From an uncultured Sphingomonadales bacterium (GTDB lineage: Bacteria; Pseudomonadota; Alphaproteobacteria; Sphingomonadales; Sphingomonadaceae): DNA of 9,374 bases. This document shows positions 1-5,654 of the stretch, piece by piece. Positions within the stretch are counted from its first letter, which is position 1. Every line of letters starts with the position of its first letter. The position numbers were made by a program, and so were the translations under genes. The stretch covers positions 1 to 9,374 of the forward strand of contig CAIPWG010000221.1 of the NCBI GenBank assembly GCA_903868655.1. The letters are read 5' to 3'. Under the pieces are notes generated by a model. The model saw only the letters and a list, made by a program, of their open reading frames with translations. It was not told the DNA's origin and ran no database searches.

Positions 1-87
1 AACCACTTCAACATCGTCGCGTGCGGCCAATTGGCGCACCACGGCGGCACCGATCCCGCCAGAGGCTCCAAAAACCGCGCATCGCAT
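1..87 (-). CDS. SDR / NAD(P)-binding Rossmann protein, N-terminal fragment
   Basis: Only the first 29 codons are visible; the gene runs off the left edge. The peptide opens MRCAVFGASGGIGAAVV, a beta strand followed by a glycine-rich GASGGIG turn. That is the dinucleotide-binding start of short-chain dehydrogenases and related NAD(P)-binding proteins, so an NAD(P)-dependent oxidoreductase is inferred; the substrate cannot be told. Start at 87 puts the glycine motif at residue 7, typical for the family. An in-frame ATG at 108 would add seven residues (MESETTI) and cannot be excluded. Neither start has a strong Shine-Dalgarno; a GGAAAG lies 13 nt before the ATG at 87. The frame is closed upstream by a stop at 154-156, so this is not a fusion with the beta-lactamase. 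It lies on the same strand and directly downstream of the beta-lactamase, overlapping its open frame. Confidence 0.6.
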   Translation of the reverse strand, partial: MRCAVFGASGGIGAAVVRQLAARDDVEVV

Positions 88-1034
88 AATCGTCGTTTCG
101 CTTTCCATGCCATCGGATCGGTTGCGATCCGCATGACCGCCGCCAGAACCGCCTCATCCCGAGATCGCACTTCGTCGAGCACACCTCCCGGCATGTAATA
201 AGCGGTCACTGCCAGTGGCGCGCGGAAATGCCCATCGCCCACCGGGGCAAGCACCAGCGCCAGATCGTTGACCCGCGCATCGGCTTCGGGCCCATATTCG
301 GTTCCGGTCTTGTCACCGCCATGCCAACCAGCGGGCAACCCGGCGCGCAATCGGCCAAGCCCCGTCGTGCTCGCCTTCATCCATCCCCACAACCGTGCAC
401 GCGATTCGCCCGACAATGCGGAACCGGTCAGCAGCGCGCCCAAGTTCCGGGCCATCGCTGCGGGCGTGGTCGTGTCGTGCACATCGCCCGCCGCCACGCG
501 ATTGAGCAAAGGCTCGGGGTTGTCGAGCCGACTGATCATATCGCCCATCCGCCGCCAGAACGCAGTCACTGCTGCGGGCCCACCACATCGGGCGAGCAAA
601 AGATTGGCGGCCGTGTTGTCGCTGCGTTCCACCGCGGCCTCGGCCAGCGCAAGAATCGTCAAACCCTCTTTTCCTGCGAGCGTTTCATCGCTGGCAATCT
701 TCTGCGCGGCAGCACCGGTAACCGGCGAAGCGGGCAGCACATCGAGCACCGAATAGGGCAGAACTTCATCGCCCCGCACCCGACCCGCCTCCATTTCCGA
801 CAGCACCAGCGCAGCCAGCGACAGCTTGAAAGTCGAACAATGCGCAAACCGCTCGTCCTGCCGCCAACCAAAGCCATGCCCATGCAGCGTATCACGCACC
901 ATGACACCAAGCGTTCCGCCCGAGCGGCGTTCGAGCGCAGCCAGCATGGCCACGCCCGCAGGCTGCGCGTGCGCGATGGCGGGGACAGGAATAACGGCGG
1001 CACCCAGCGCGCCAAGGACAGTACGGCGATCCAT
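1..1034 (-). CDS. bla: Class A serine beta-lactamase with Tat signal (stop codon not seen)
   Basis: Periplasmic enzyme predicted to hydrolyse beta-lactams through an acyl-serine intermediate. Residues 1-23 form a twin-arginine signal peptide: RRTVL at 3-7, a hydrophobic stretch, then a likely cleavage after AHA (21-23). All class A motifs are present: CSTFK at 66-70 (nucleophile S67, K70), SDN at 138-140, the omega-loop EPLLN at 174-178 (general base E174, N178) and KTGT at 242-245. TTTPAAMARNL at 188-198 and LWGWM at 215-219 are also family-typical. The mature domain should end near residue 306, about position 117, but the frame stays open to the window edge (at least 344 codons). This overlaps the SDR-like start in another frame, and the added residues do not look like beta-lactamase. 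Either a frameshift hides the true stop or the overlap is long. Start 1034 is chosen because the Tat motif follows at once; no clear Shine-Dalgarno precedes it. The resistance spectrum cannot be read from sequence alone. Confidence 0.88.
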   Translation of the reverse strand, partial: MDRRTVLGALGAAVIPVPAIAHAQPAGVAMLAALERRSGGTLGVMVRDTLHGHGFGWRQDERFAHCSTFKLSLAALVLSEMEAGRVRGDEVLPYSVLDVLPASPVTGAAAQKIASDETLAGKEGLTILALAEAAVERSDNTAANLLLARCGGPAAVTAFWRRMGDMISRLDNPEPLLNRVAAGDVHDTTTPAAMARNLGALLTGSALSGESRARLWGWMKASTTGLGRLRAGLPAGWHGGDKTGTEYGPEADARVNDLALVLAPVGDGHFRAPLAVTAYYMPGGVLDEVRSRDEAVLAAVMRIATDPMAWKAKRRLCDARFLEPLAGSVPPWCANWPHATMLKW

Positions 1035-1154
1035 ATTCAGGCAGGCTAACCCTATTTCCGACCAACCACCATGGCTCATCGACGACACACCCTTGCAGGC
1101 CGGCGCACATCGGGCCATCTTCGCCGCTGCAACCGTCTCCAACCGAGTGATCCC
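1035..1154. promoter_or_regulatory. Divergent intergenic region between bla and telA
   Basis: These 120 bp separate two divergently transcribed genes and must hold, or lie close to, the promoters for both. On the plus strand a TTGCAG-like -35 lies around 1095 with a poor CATCTT-like -10 about 17 bp later; this is weak. No regulator gene of the AmpR or BlaI type is adjacent, and I see no clear inverted-repeat operator. Promoter positions are therefore not assigned. Confidence 0.3.
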
Positions 1155-2354
1155 ATGGCCACCACCGCCACCGATACCGCCCCTGTCCTGACCCTGACCC
1201 CGCCCGACCCGGTGCCCGTGGTGGCACCGCAACAGGCCGCAGGGCTCGTGCCGATCGCCGATGATACCCGGACGAAGCTCGACGAGCGTGCTGATGCGTT
1301 TGTGGCCGAACTGATTGCGCAAGATGCTGCCAGTCCCGAATTTGGCAAACAGGTCGATCAGCTGACCGCGCTGGGGGGCAAGGAAATTGCAGCTGCGGCG
1401 GGCATGTCGAACCGTTTCCTCGACCGCCCGGTGCGCGCGATGGACAAGGACAGCGGCGTCGGATCGGATCTCGCCGCGCTGCGCCGCACTGTCGAAGATC
1501 TGGATCCCGGCAAAAAGGGCGTGACCACCGGCGGACGCAAGTTTCTGGGGATCATCCCGTTCGGCAACAGCGTGAAAAAATACTTCGACAGCTACGTCTC
1601 GGCGCAAGGTCATATCAAGGCCATCCTGGACCGGCTGGCCTCGGGCAAAGATGAATTGTTGAAAGACAATGCGGCGATCGATGTCGAGCGCGCCAAGCTG
1701 TGGGAAGCGATGGGCAAGCTTGAGCAGATGATCCACATCGCCCGCACGCTTGACCAAAAACTCGAAGATGCCGCCAACGATCTTGATCACAGCGATCCGG
1801 CCAAGGCGAAGGCTTTGCGCGAATCCGCGCTATTCTACACCCGCCAGCGCACGCAGGATTTGCTGACCCAGATGGCGGTGACTGTGCAGGGCTATCTTGC
1901 GCTCGACCTGGTCAAGAAAAACAATGTCGAACTGGTGAAAGGCGTCGACCGCGCCGGGACGACCACGGTCGCAGCCTTGCGCACCGCCGTGACGGTGGCG
2001 CAAGCCATGACCAACCAGCGGCTGGTGTTGCAACAGATCACCGCGCTCAACACCACCACCGCCAATATTATCGATGCCACCGGTGCCATGCTGAAAGACA
2101 ATACCGCCAAGATTCACGAGATGGCGGCATCGAGCACCATTCCGTTGGAAACGTTGCAACGCGCGTTTCAGAACATCTACGAAACAATGGATTCGATCGA
2201 CACCTTCAAACTGAAAGCGCTCGATTCGATGAAGCAGACCGTGACCACGCTGTCCGACGAAGTGGAAAAATCAAAGGGCTATATCGCCCGAGCACAAGGT
2301 GCTGGCCCCGCCGGCAGCACTGCACCCCATCCCGCGCTGACACTTGAAGCCTGA
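1155..2354 (+). CDS. TelA-family toxic anion resistance protein
   Basis: A 399-residue, soluble, highly helical protein of the TelA/KlaA family (Pfam TelA), which includes Bacillus YaaN and plasmid tellurite-resistance proteins. The biochemical role of the family is unsettled; it is linked to tolerance of tellurite and of envelope-acting stress. Residues 1-30 are Pro/Ala-rich and probably disordered. From about 40 the chain is helical, with the family-like segment GGRKFLGIIPFGNSVKKYF at 126-144, a long heptad-rich part (150-270), and the Thr/Ala-rich C-terminal helices around NQRLVLQQITALNTTTANII (287-306). No membrane segment is seen. Start 1155 is preferred over an in-frame ATG at 1071 because the extra 28 residues are Arg/His-rich and unlike the family; a GAG at 1145-1147 is a weak ribosome site. 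The stop is 2 bp before the next gene, and the neighbouring XpaC-like gene supports the assignment. Confidence 0.85.
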   Translation: MATTATDTAPVLTLTPPDPVPVVAPQQAAGLVPIADDTRTKLDERADAFVAELIAQDAASPEFGKQVDQLTALGGKEIAAAAGMSNRFLDRPVRAMDKDSGVGSDLAALRRTVEDLDPGKKGVTTGGRKFLGIIPFGNSVKKYFDSYVSAQGHIKAILDRLASGKDELLKDNAAIDVERAKLWEAMGKLEQMIHIARTLDQKLEDAANDLDHSDPAKAKALRESALFYTRQRTQDLLTQMAVTVQGYLALDLVKKNNVELVKGVDRAGTTTVAALRTAVTVAQAMTNQRLVLQQITALNTTTANIIDATGAMLKDNTAKIHEMAASSTIPLETLQRAFQNIYETMDSIDTFKLKALDSMKQTVTTLSDEVEKSKGYIARAQGAGPAGSTAPHPALTLEA

Positions 2355-2356
2355 TC

Positions 2357-3112
2357 ATGGCCGGCGATGCCAGCACCTCTGCGCAAATCATGCGCGCGGC
2401 CAGCACCAGCCTGGCGTTTCAGCAACAAGGCGGCCGACGCAACGGTGGCTCGATCGGTCGACGCTCGGCTGAATTGAAGCGCCAACATGTGTTGCGCAAG
2501 CTGGTGCGCGCCAGCCTGGCAGTTGGCGTGATCCTGCTGGCCGCTTCGGTTACAGGGGTGGTGATCGGCGGGATCGGGCTTGGCGGTTTTGTGCTGACTT
2601 TGCTGGCACTGGCGGCGTCTGTCGGATTTCTGGCAAGCTTTCCCCGGCTCAAGGTTCCCAAACTGGGCACGCTCAACCGGGGCGATGTGCGCGCCACCGT
2701 CGGCCGCACGCAATTGTGGCTTGAGGCACAGCGACCTGCACTGCCGTTGCCTGCCTCCCGTCTGCTCGATGGCATCGGTATGCGGCTCGATGCACTCGGC
2801 GTTCAGCTCGACGGGATCGATCAAGGCGAACCCGCTGTGGGTGATGTGCGCCGTCTGATCGGCGAACATCTGCCCGACATGGTAGCAAGCTACACCCGTA
2901 TTCCCGCGCATTTGCGTGGCGAACAGCGCAGCGGCAAAACCGCCGATCAGCAACTGACAGAGGGACTGGCGCGGATTACTGACGAAATTGACGCCCTGTC
3001 GCGCAAACTGGCCGAAGGCGATATCGATGCGCTGGCCACCGAAGCACGTTATCTTGACTATCGCTACGGCAATGCGCTTGAGGAAACCGGCAAACTGTCC
3101 GGACCGGTGTAA
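2357..3112 (+). CDS. Two-TM membrane protein, XpaC-like (TelA partner)
   Basis: A 251-residue protein beginning 2 bp after telA. Residues 1-45 are polar and basic. Two adjacent hydrophobic helices follow (about 50-70 and 73-95, the latter within GGFVLTLLALAASVGFLASF), with a short glycine-rich turn between them. The remaining 150 residues are soluble and helical: a first helical part (about 115-155), then LIGEHLPDMVASY at 167-179 and a closing helix pair with ITDEIDALSRKLAEGDIDAL (207-226). This plan, two N-terminal TM helices followed by a helical tail with an LP-containing helix, resembles the XpaC family (annotated as 5-bromo-4-chloroindolyl phosphate hydrolysis protein). In Bacillus subtilis xpaC lies next to yaaN, a telA homologue. 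The assignment rests on that layout and gene pairing, not on a catalytic motif; no hydrolase residues are evident. It may anchor the TelA protein to the membrane (inference). Confidence 0.55.
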   Translation: MAGDASTSAQIMRAASTSLAFQQQGGRRNGGSIGRRSAELKRQHVLRKLVRASLAVGVILLAASVTGVVIGGIGLGGFVLTLLALAASVGFLASFPRLKVPKLGTLNRGDVRATVGRTQLWLEAQRPALPLPASRLLDGIGMRLDALGVQLDGIDQGEPAVGDVRRLIGEHLPDMVASYTRIPAHLRGEQRSGKTADQQLTEGLARITDEIDALSRKLAEGDIDALATEARYLDYRYGNALEETGKLSGPV

Positions 3113-3417
3113 TGCGCCTCGAAATACCCCACACGCTTGGCAAAGATGAAGTGCGCCGCCGCATCAGCGCCAGGATGGCTGGCGCCGAAGCAAAGGCCGG
3201 GGCCATTATCGGTGGCCCGCTCAGCCTTGATTTGGTGTGGATTGATCAGGACAATCTGTCGGTCAAAGCCTCGGCGATGGGGTATACCGTGCCTGCCGCG
3301 CTGGAAATTACTGAAACCGCGCTGGTGTTTGATGTCACGATCCCCAGTGGCCTGGGGTTTGCGCGCGGGATGATCCAATCGATGATCCGGGAACGCGGCG
3401 AAAAACTGATCGGTTGA
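3112..3417 (+). CDS. Polyhydroxyalkanoic acid system (PHA_gran_rgn-like) family protein
   Basis: A 101-residue protein whose start overlaps the previous stop by one base (TAATG), so translation is probably coupled. It opens with MRLEIPHTLGKDEVRRRI, the PH-[ST]-LG-x-x-E-x-R-x-R pattern of the putative polyhydroxyalkanoic acid system family (Pfam PHA_gran_rgn). Next come a W-x-D-Q-D-x-L beta segment (about 43-50) and a C-terminal helix, RGMIQSMIRERGEKLIG (85-101). The family is small and poorly characterised; the name comes from proximity to PHA genes in some bacteria, and no PHA synthase or phasin is visible here. The overall fold would be a small alpha/beta domain, similar in length to other members. 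Its place as third gene in a telA-xpaC operon suggests a role in that module rather than in storage granules (inference). It ends 2 bp from the convergent gene on the other strand. Confidence 0.6.
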   Translation: MRLEIPHTLGKDEVRRRISARMAGAEAKAGAIIGGPLSLDLVWIDQDNLSVKASAMGYTVPAALEITETALVFDVTIPSGLGFARGMIQSMIRERGEKLIG

Positions 3418-3419
3418 GC

Positions 3420-3893
3420 TTACAGATCCTTACGATGCAGTTCGAGCAATTCGGGCGGCAGACGCAATGTGCGCGACACCAGTCGGGTTTCGAGAAGCAG
3501 ATGGACCAGCGCCGCCATCAGCAGCGTGATGGCGCTGAAAAAAGTCAATTCGGTCACGATCCGCAACTCGATACCAAGCATTTCGCCCAGAAACAGCATA
3601 CCAACCGTCACGCCAATCCCGATCCCGCTGAGCACCAGCAGCGCGTGACCGATCAGTTCGATTCTCCGATCTACAAACCGCATTTCAACCACGACAGCAT
3701 CGTGTTCGATCCCGCTGGTTGTGGCGTGCAGGACTTGCAGAGCACGCGACCGGTCGACGATCCGGCCCAGCCGCGTGGTCAGGATATTCATGATATTGCC
3801 GATCGCCACCAGCACGAACACTGGGGCAAGCGATAACTGGATGGTCTGCGCGATCATTGCGGCGTCATGCCAGAGCCACGGCTGCGACGCCAT
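3420..3893 (-). CDS. DUF2721 family integral membrane protein
   Basis: A 157-residue membrane protein of unknown function. The conserved N-terminal segment IQLSLAPVFVLVAIGNIMN (18-36) followed by LTTRLGRIVDRSRAL (38-52) is the hallmark of the DUF2721 family. TM helices are predicted at about 15-37, 79-105 and 112-136, with a charged tail (ELLELHRKDL). The frame is open further upstream, but that part overlaps the TonB gene and is not family-like, so a start at 3893 is used, 7 bp after the tonB stop. An AGGG directly abuts this ATG, which is too close for an ideal ribosome site. The ATG at 3857 (MIAQTIQ) is an alternative that keeps the whole conserved domain. It is the last gene of the minus-strand operon. 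Its function is unknown and no catalytic residues are apparent. Confidence 0.7.
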   Translation of the reverse strand: MASQPWLWHDAAMIAQTIQLSLAPVFVLVAIGNIMNILTTRLGRIVDRSRALQVLHATTSGIEHDAVVVEMRFVDRRIELIGHALLVLSGIGIGVTVGMLFLGEMLGIELRIVTELTFFSAITLLMAALVHLLLETRLVSRTLRLPPELLELHRKDL

Positions 3894-3900
3894 CCCTGCG

Positions 3901-4623
3901 TTACGGCGCAAAAAAGCGTTGCTGCCATCCAAAAGTCGCTTCGATCGGATCGCCATGCTGATCGAGAGCGGGATGAAACCGAAAGCGTTCGAGCGCCAGC
4001 CGACAGGTGACTGCATCGGCATCGGGATCGCCGCTGGATTGATGGACCCGGCACGCCGAAACGTGGCCATCTGTGCCAACGGTCAATACGACAACCACCG
4101 CGGAGCCCAGCCGTTTGATACGACCAGCGCGCGCGTAATCGGTTTCGGCCAGATTGCCCGCAATCTTGGCCGGTTTCGTGGCCACAAAGCGACCACCATC
4201 ACCTTGGCCGCCGGCCCCGCTGCCCGATCCGCTGCCGGCCGTGCCACTGCCGCCTGCCTCACCCACAGTATTCGCGCCAGACCGGGCGTCGCTGCCCAAT
4301 CCCGCCAGCGGTGCCGCGATGGGGATCTGGAGCATGGGGAAACGCGTCAGGCCGACAATCTGGTTTGCATGCGCGCGCTTACCGTTGGCACCCCCTGCGC
4401 CCTCTTCACGATGTTGGTGGGTTGCAGGCGCTGGCGGCGCAATGATGAGCCGTGCGCTCAGCGGCATTCGTGATGGAACAGCACCCTGCCTTTGCGCAAG
4501 CGCGCCCAACAGAAAAACCGCGATAGCGCCATGCATAGCCACGATCACCGCGAACAAAACCGCACGCACACGCAGCGTAAGCGCGGGTCGGTCGACATAT
4601 CGGGCAGGCATTGGGCGCGCCAT
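3901..4623 (-). CDS. TonB family protein (energy transducer)
   Basis: A 240-residue, single-anchor envelope protein. A short basic N-terminus (1-19) precedes one membrane helix at about 20-42. A periplasmic linker unusually rich in Gly/Ser/Ala rather than the classic Pro/Lys/Glu repeats follows (about 107-145). The C-terminal domain (about 150-240) fits TonB_C: an A-x-x-G-x-x-K-x-x-G lead-in, VVVLTVGTDGHVSACRV (177-193), QSSGDPDAD (195-203), LERFRFHPALD (211-221) and FGWQQRF (231-237). TonB proteins couple the inner-membrane proton-motive force (ExbB/ExbD) to outer-membrane receptors. No exbB, exbD or receptor gene is nearby. It starts 12 bp after the fdhD stop and ends 7 bp before the DUF2721 start, so co-transcription with the formate dehydrogenase genes is likely. 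No Shine-Dalgarno is evident. Its partner receptor is unknown. Confidence 0.8.
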   Translation of the reverse strand: MARPMPARYVDRPALTLRVRAVLFAVIVAMHGAIAVFLLGALAQRQGAVPSRMPLSARLIIAPPAPATHQHREEGAGGANGKRAHANQIVGLTRFPMLQIPIAAPLAGLGSDARSGANTVGEAGGSGTAGSGSGSGAGGQGDGGRFVATKPAKIAGNLAETDYARAGRIKRLGSAVVVVLTVGTDGHVSACRVHQSSGDPDADAVTCRLALERFRFHPALDQHGDPIEATFGWQQRFFAP

Positions 4624-4635
4624 GGCGCTGGTTTA

Positions 4636-5421
4636 TCAGATTTCCAGCAGGCTGTCGTCGCGCACCAGACTGTAGAGCGTCAGGCCATGCGCACGTGCCT
4701 GATCCACGGCCAGAGTCGATGCTGCCGAAATGGTCGCCAGCACCGATACGCGCGCAATTACCGCCTTTTGCACCAGCTCGAAACTGCAACGCGCGGTGAG
4801 CACGACAAAGCCTGCGGCCGGGTCAATCCCGGCTTGCGCCAACGCACCAAGCAATTTGTCGAAGGCATTGTGGCGCCCGACATCTTCGCGCACCAGGCGG
4901 ATCGTGCCGTCAGGATCGCAAAACGCCGCTGCGTGCGCCGCTCGGGTAACCCGCCCCAGCGCTTGATGATCGCCCAATGCTGTCGCAGCCCGAAACACTG
5001 CCGCCTTTGCGACCGCCGGACCCGCAGCCACCGGCATCAGGGGTCGCATGACCTGTTCCAGACTTTCAATCCCGCACAAGCCGCAGCTGCCTTCCGCCAA
5101 GCGCAACCGCGCCCGGTCTATCAAAGGACCCGCTGCCGGTGCATCGAGAACGATCCGCAGCATCCAGCCCCCATCGGCCACAGGCGCGGCTTGTGCCGAA
5201 ACAAATTCATCAGGCGCTGCAATCAGCTGTTCCGACAGACAGAAGCCAAGCGCGTAATCGATCAAGTCGGCAGGCGTAGCCATCATCACGGCATAACCAA
5301 TGCCATTGATTTCGATGGCGACGGGCGCTTCTTCGACCAGCGACCGGTTCAGTGAGCGCGCTTCCCGGCCATCCGCAAAATGCTCGATGGCCACCGCGTC
5401 ACGCGCCCCATCGACCGTCAT
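4636..5421 (-). CDS. fdhD: Formate dehydrogenase accessory sulfurtransferase FdhD
   Basis: A 261-residue cytoplasmic protein. FdhD passes sulfur, supplied by a cysteine desulfurase, to the bis-MGD cofactor before it is inserted into formate dehydrogenase, and so is needed for activity. Sequence support: the early LVEEAPVAIEINGIGYAVMM block (28-47), TPADLIDYALGFCLSEQLI (49-67), the sulfur-carrying Cys-x-x-Cys loop GSCGLCG (111-117, C113 and C116), HAAAFCDPDG (163-172), the highly conserved REDVGRHNAFDKLLG (178-192) and CSFELVQKA (212-220). The length is normal. Its ATG overlaps the fdsD stop by 4 bp (ATGA) with no Shine-Dalgarno, so expression probably depends on coupling to fdsD. The gene ends with tandem in-frame stops, TGA then TAA. 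Context with fdsA and fdsD fixes the role firmly. Confidence 0.95.
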   Translation of the reverse strand: MTVDGARDAVAIEHFADGREARSLNRSLVEEAPVAIEINGIGYAVMMATPADLIDYALGFCLSEQLIAAPDEFVSAQAAPVADGGWMLRIVLDAPAAGPLIDRARLRLAEGSCGLCGIESLEQVMRPLMPVAAGPAVAKAAVFRAATALGDHQALGRVTRAAHAAAFCDPDGTIRLVREDVGRHNAFDKLLGALAQAGIDPAAGFVVLTARCSFELVQKAVIARVSVLATISAASTLAVDQARAHGLTLYSLVRDDSLLEI

Positions 5422-5654
5422 GACGCGCTGGGGATACCCGGCGCCAACTGGTTCATCGCCGCGATCGCCACGGGATCAAGCCCTTCGTTGCCATGGCGCA
5501 ACAATTGCTGCTGCATGCGCACGGTCCAGAACGCGTGGATATGCTTGGCAACCAAGCCCACCTGATCGTGTTCATGGACCGTGTTGCGCACGATCTGATT
5601 GATCATCGTCACCAACTTGGCTGTGGTGTCGACATGATGCACTTCGCCGGTCAT
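5418..5654 (-). CDS. fdsD: NAD-dependent formate dehydrogenase delta subunit
   Basis: A 78-residue soluble protein of the FdsD family. In characterised FdsABG-type enzymes this subunit binds the complex and, with the FdhD-type chaperone, helps produce an active cofactor-loaded enzyme. Family features are the helix LVTMINQIVRN (14-24), KHIHAFWTVRMQQQLLRH (37-54) with the conserved H-x-x-x-FW-x-x-R-M core, and GNEGLDPVAIAAMNQL (55-70). Its ATG overlaps the fdsA stop by 4 bp (ATGA). A GGAAG Shine-Dalgarno lies within the fdsA end at 5662-5666, 7 nt upstream. Its stop overlaps the fdhD start in the same way. The size is normal for the family and nothing is missing. Confidence 0.9.
   Translation of the reverse strand: MTGEVHHVDTTAKLVTMINQIVRNTVHEHDQVGLVAKHIHAFWTVRMQQQLLRHGNEGLDPVAIAAMNQLAPGIPSAS

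Noticed and set aside
228..1049. A 273-codon plus-strand open frame
   Set aside because: It is antisense to the beta-lactamase and has no domain features; its existence follows from GC-rich third positions.
1071..1154. Upstream start for the TelA protein at 1071
   Set aside because: The added 28 residues are Arg/His-rich and unlike TelA N-termini; the ATG at 1155 gives a normal start.
4492..5355. A 287-codon plus-strand open frame
   Set aside because: Antisense to fdhD and the start of tonB; composition is Arg/His/Gln-rich without family signatures.
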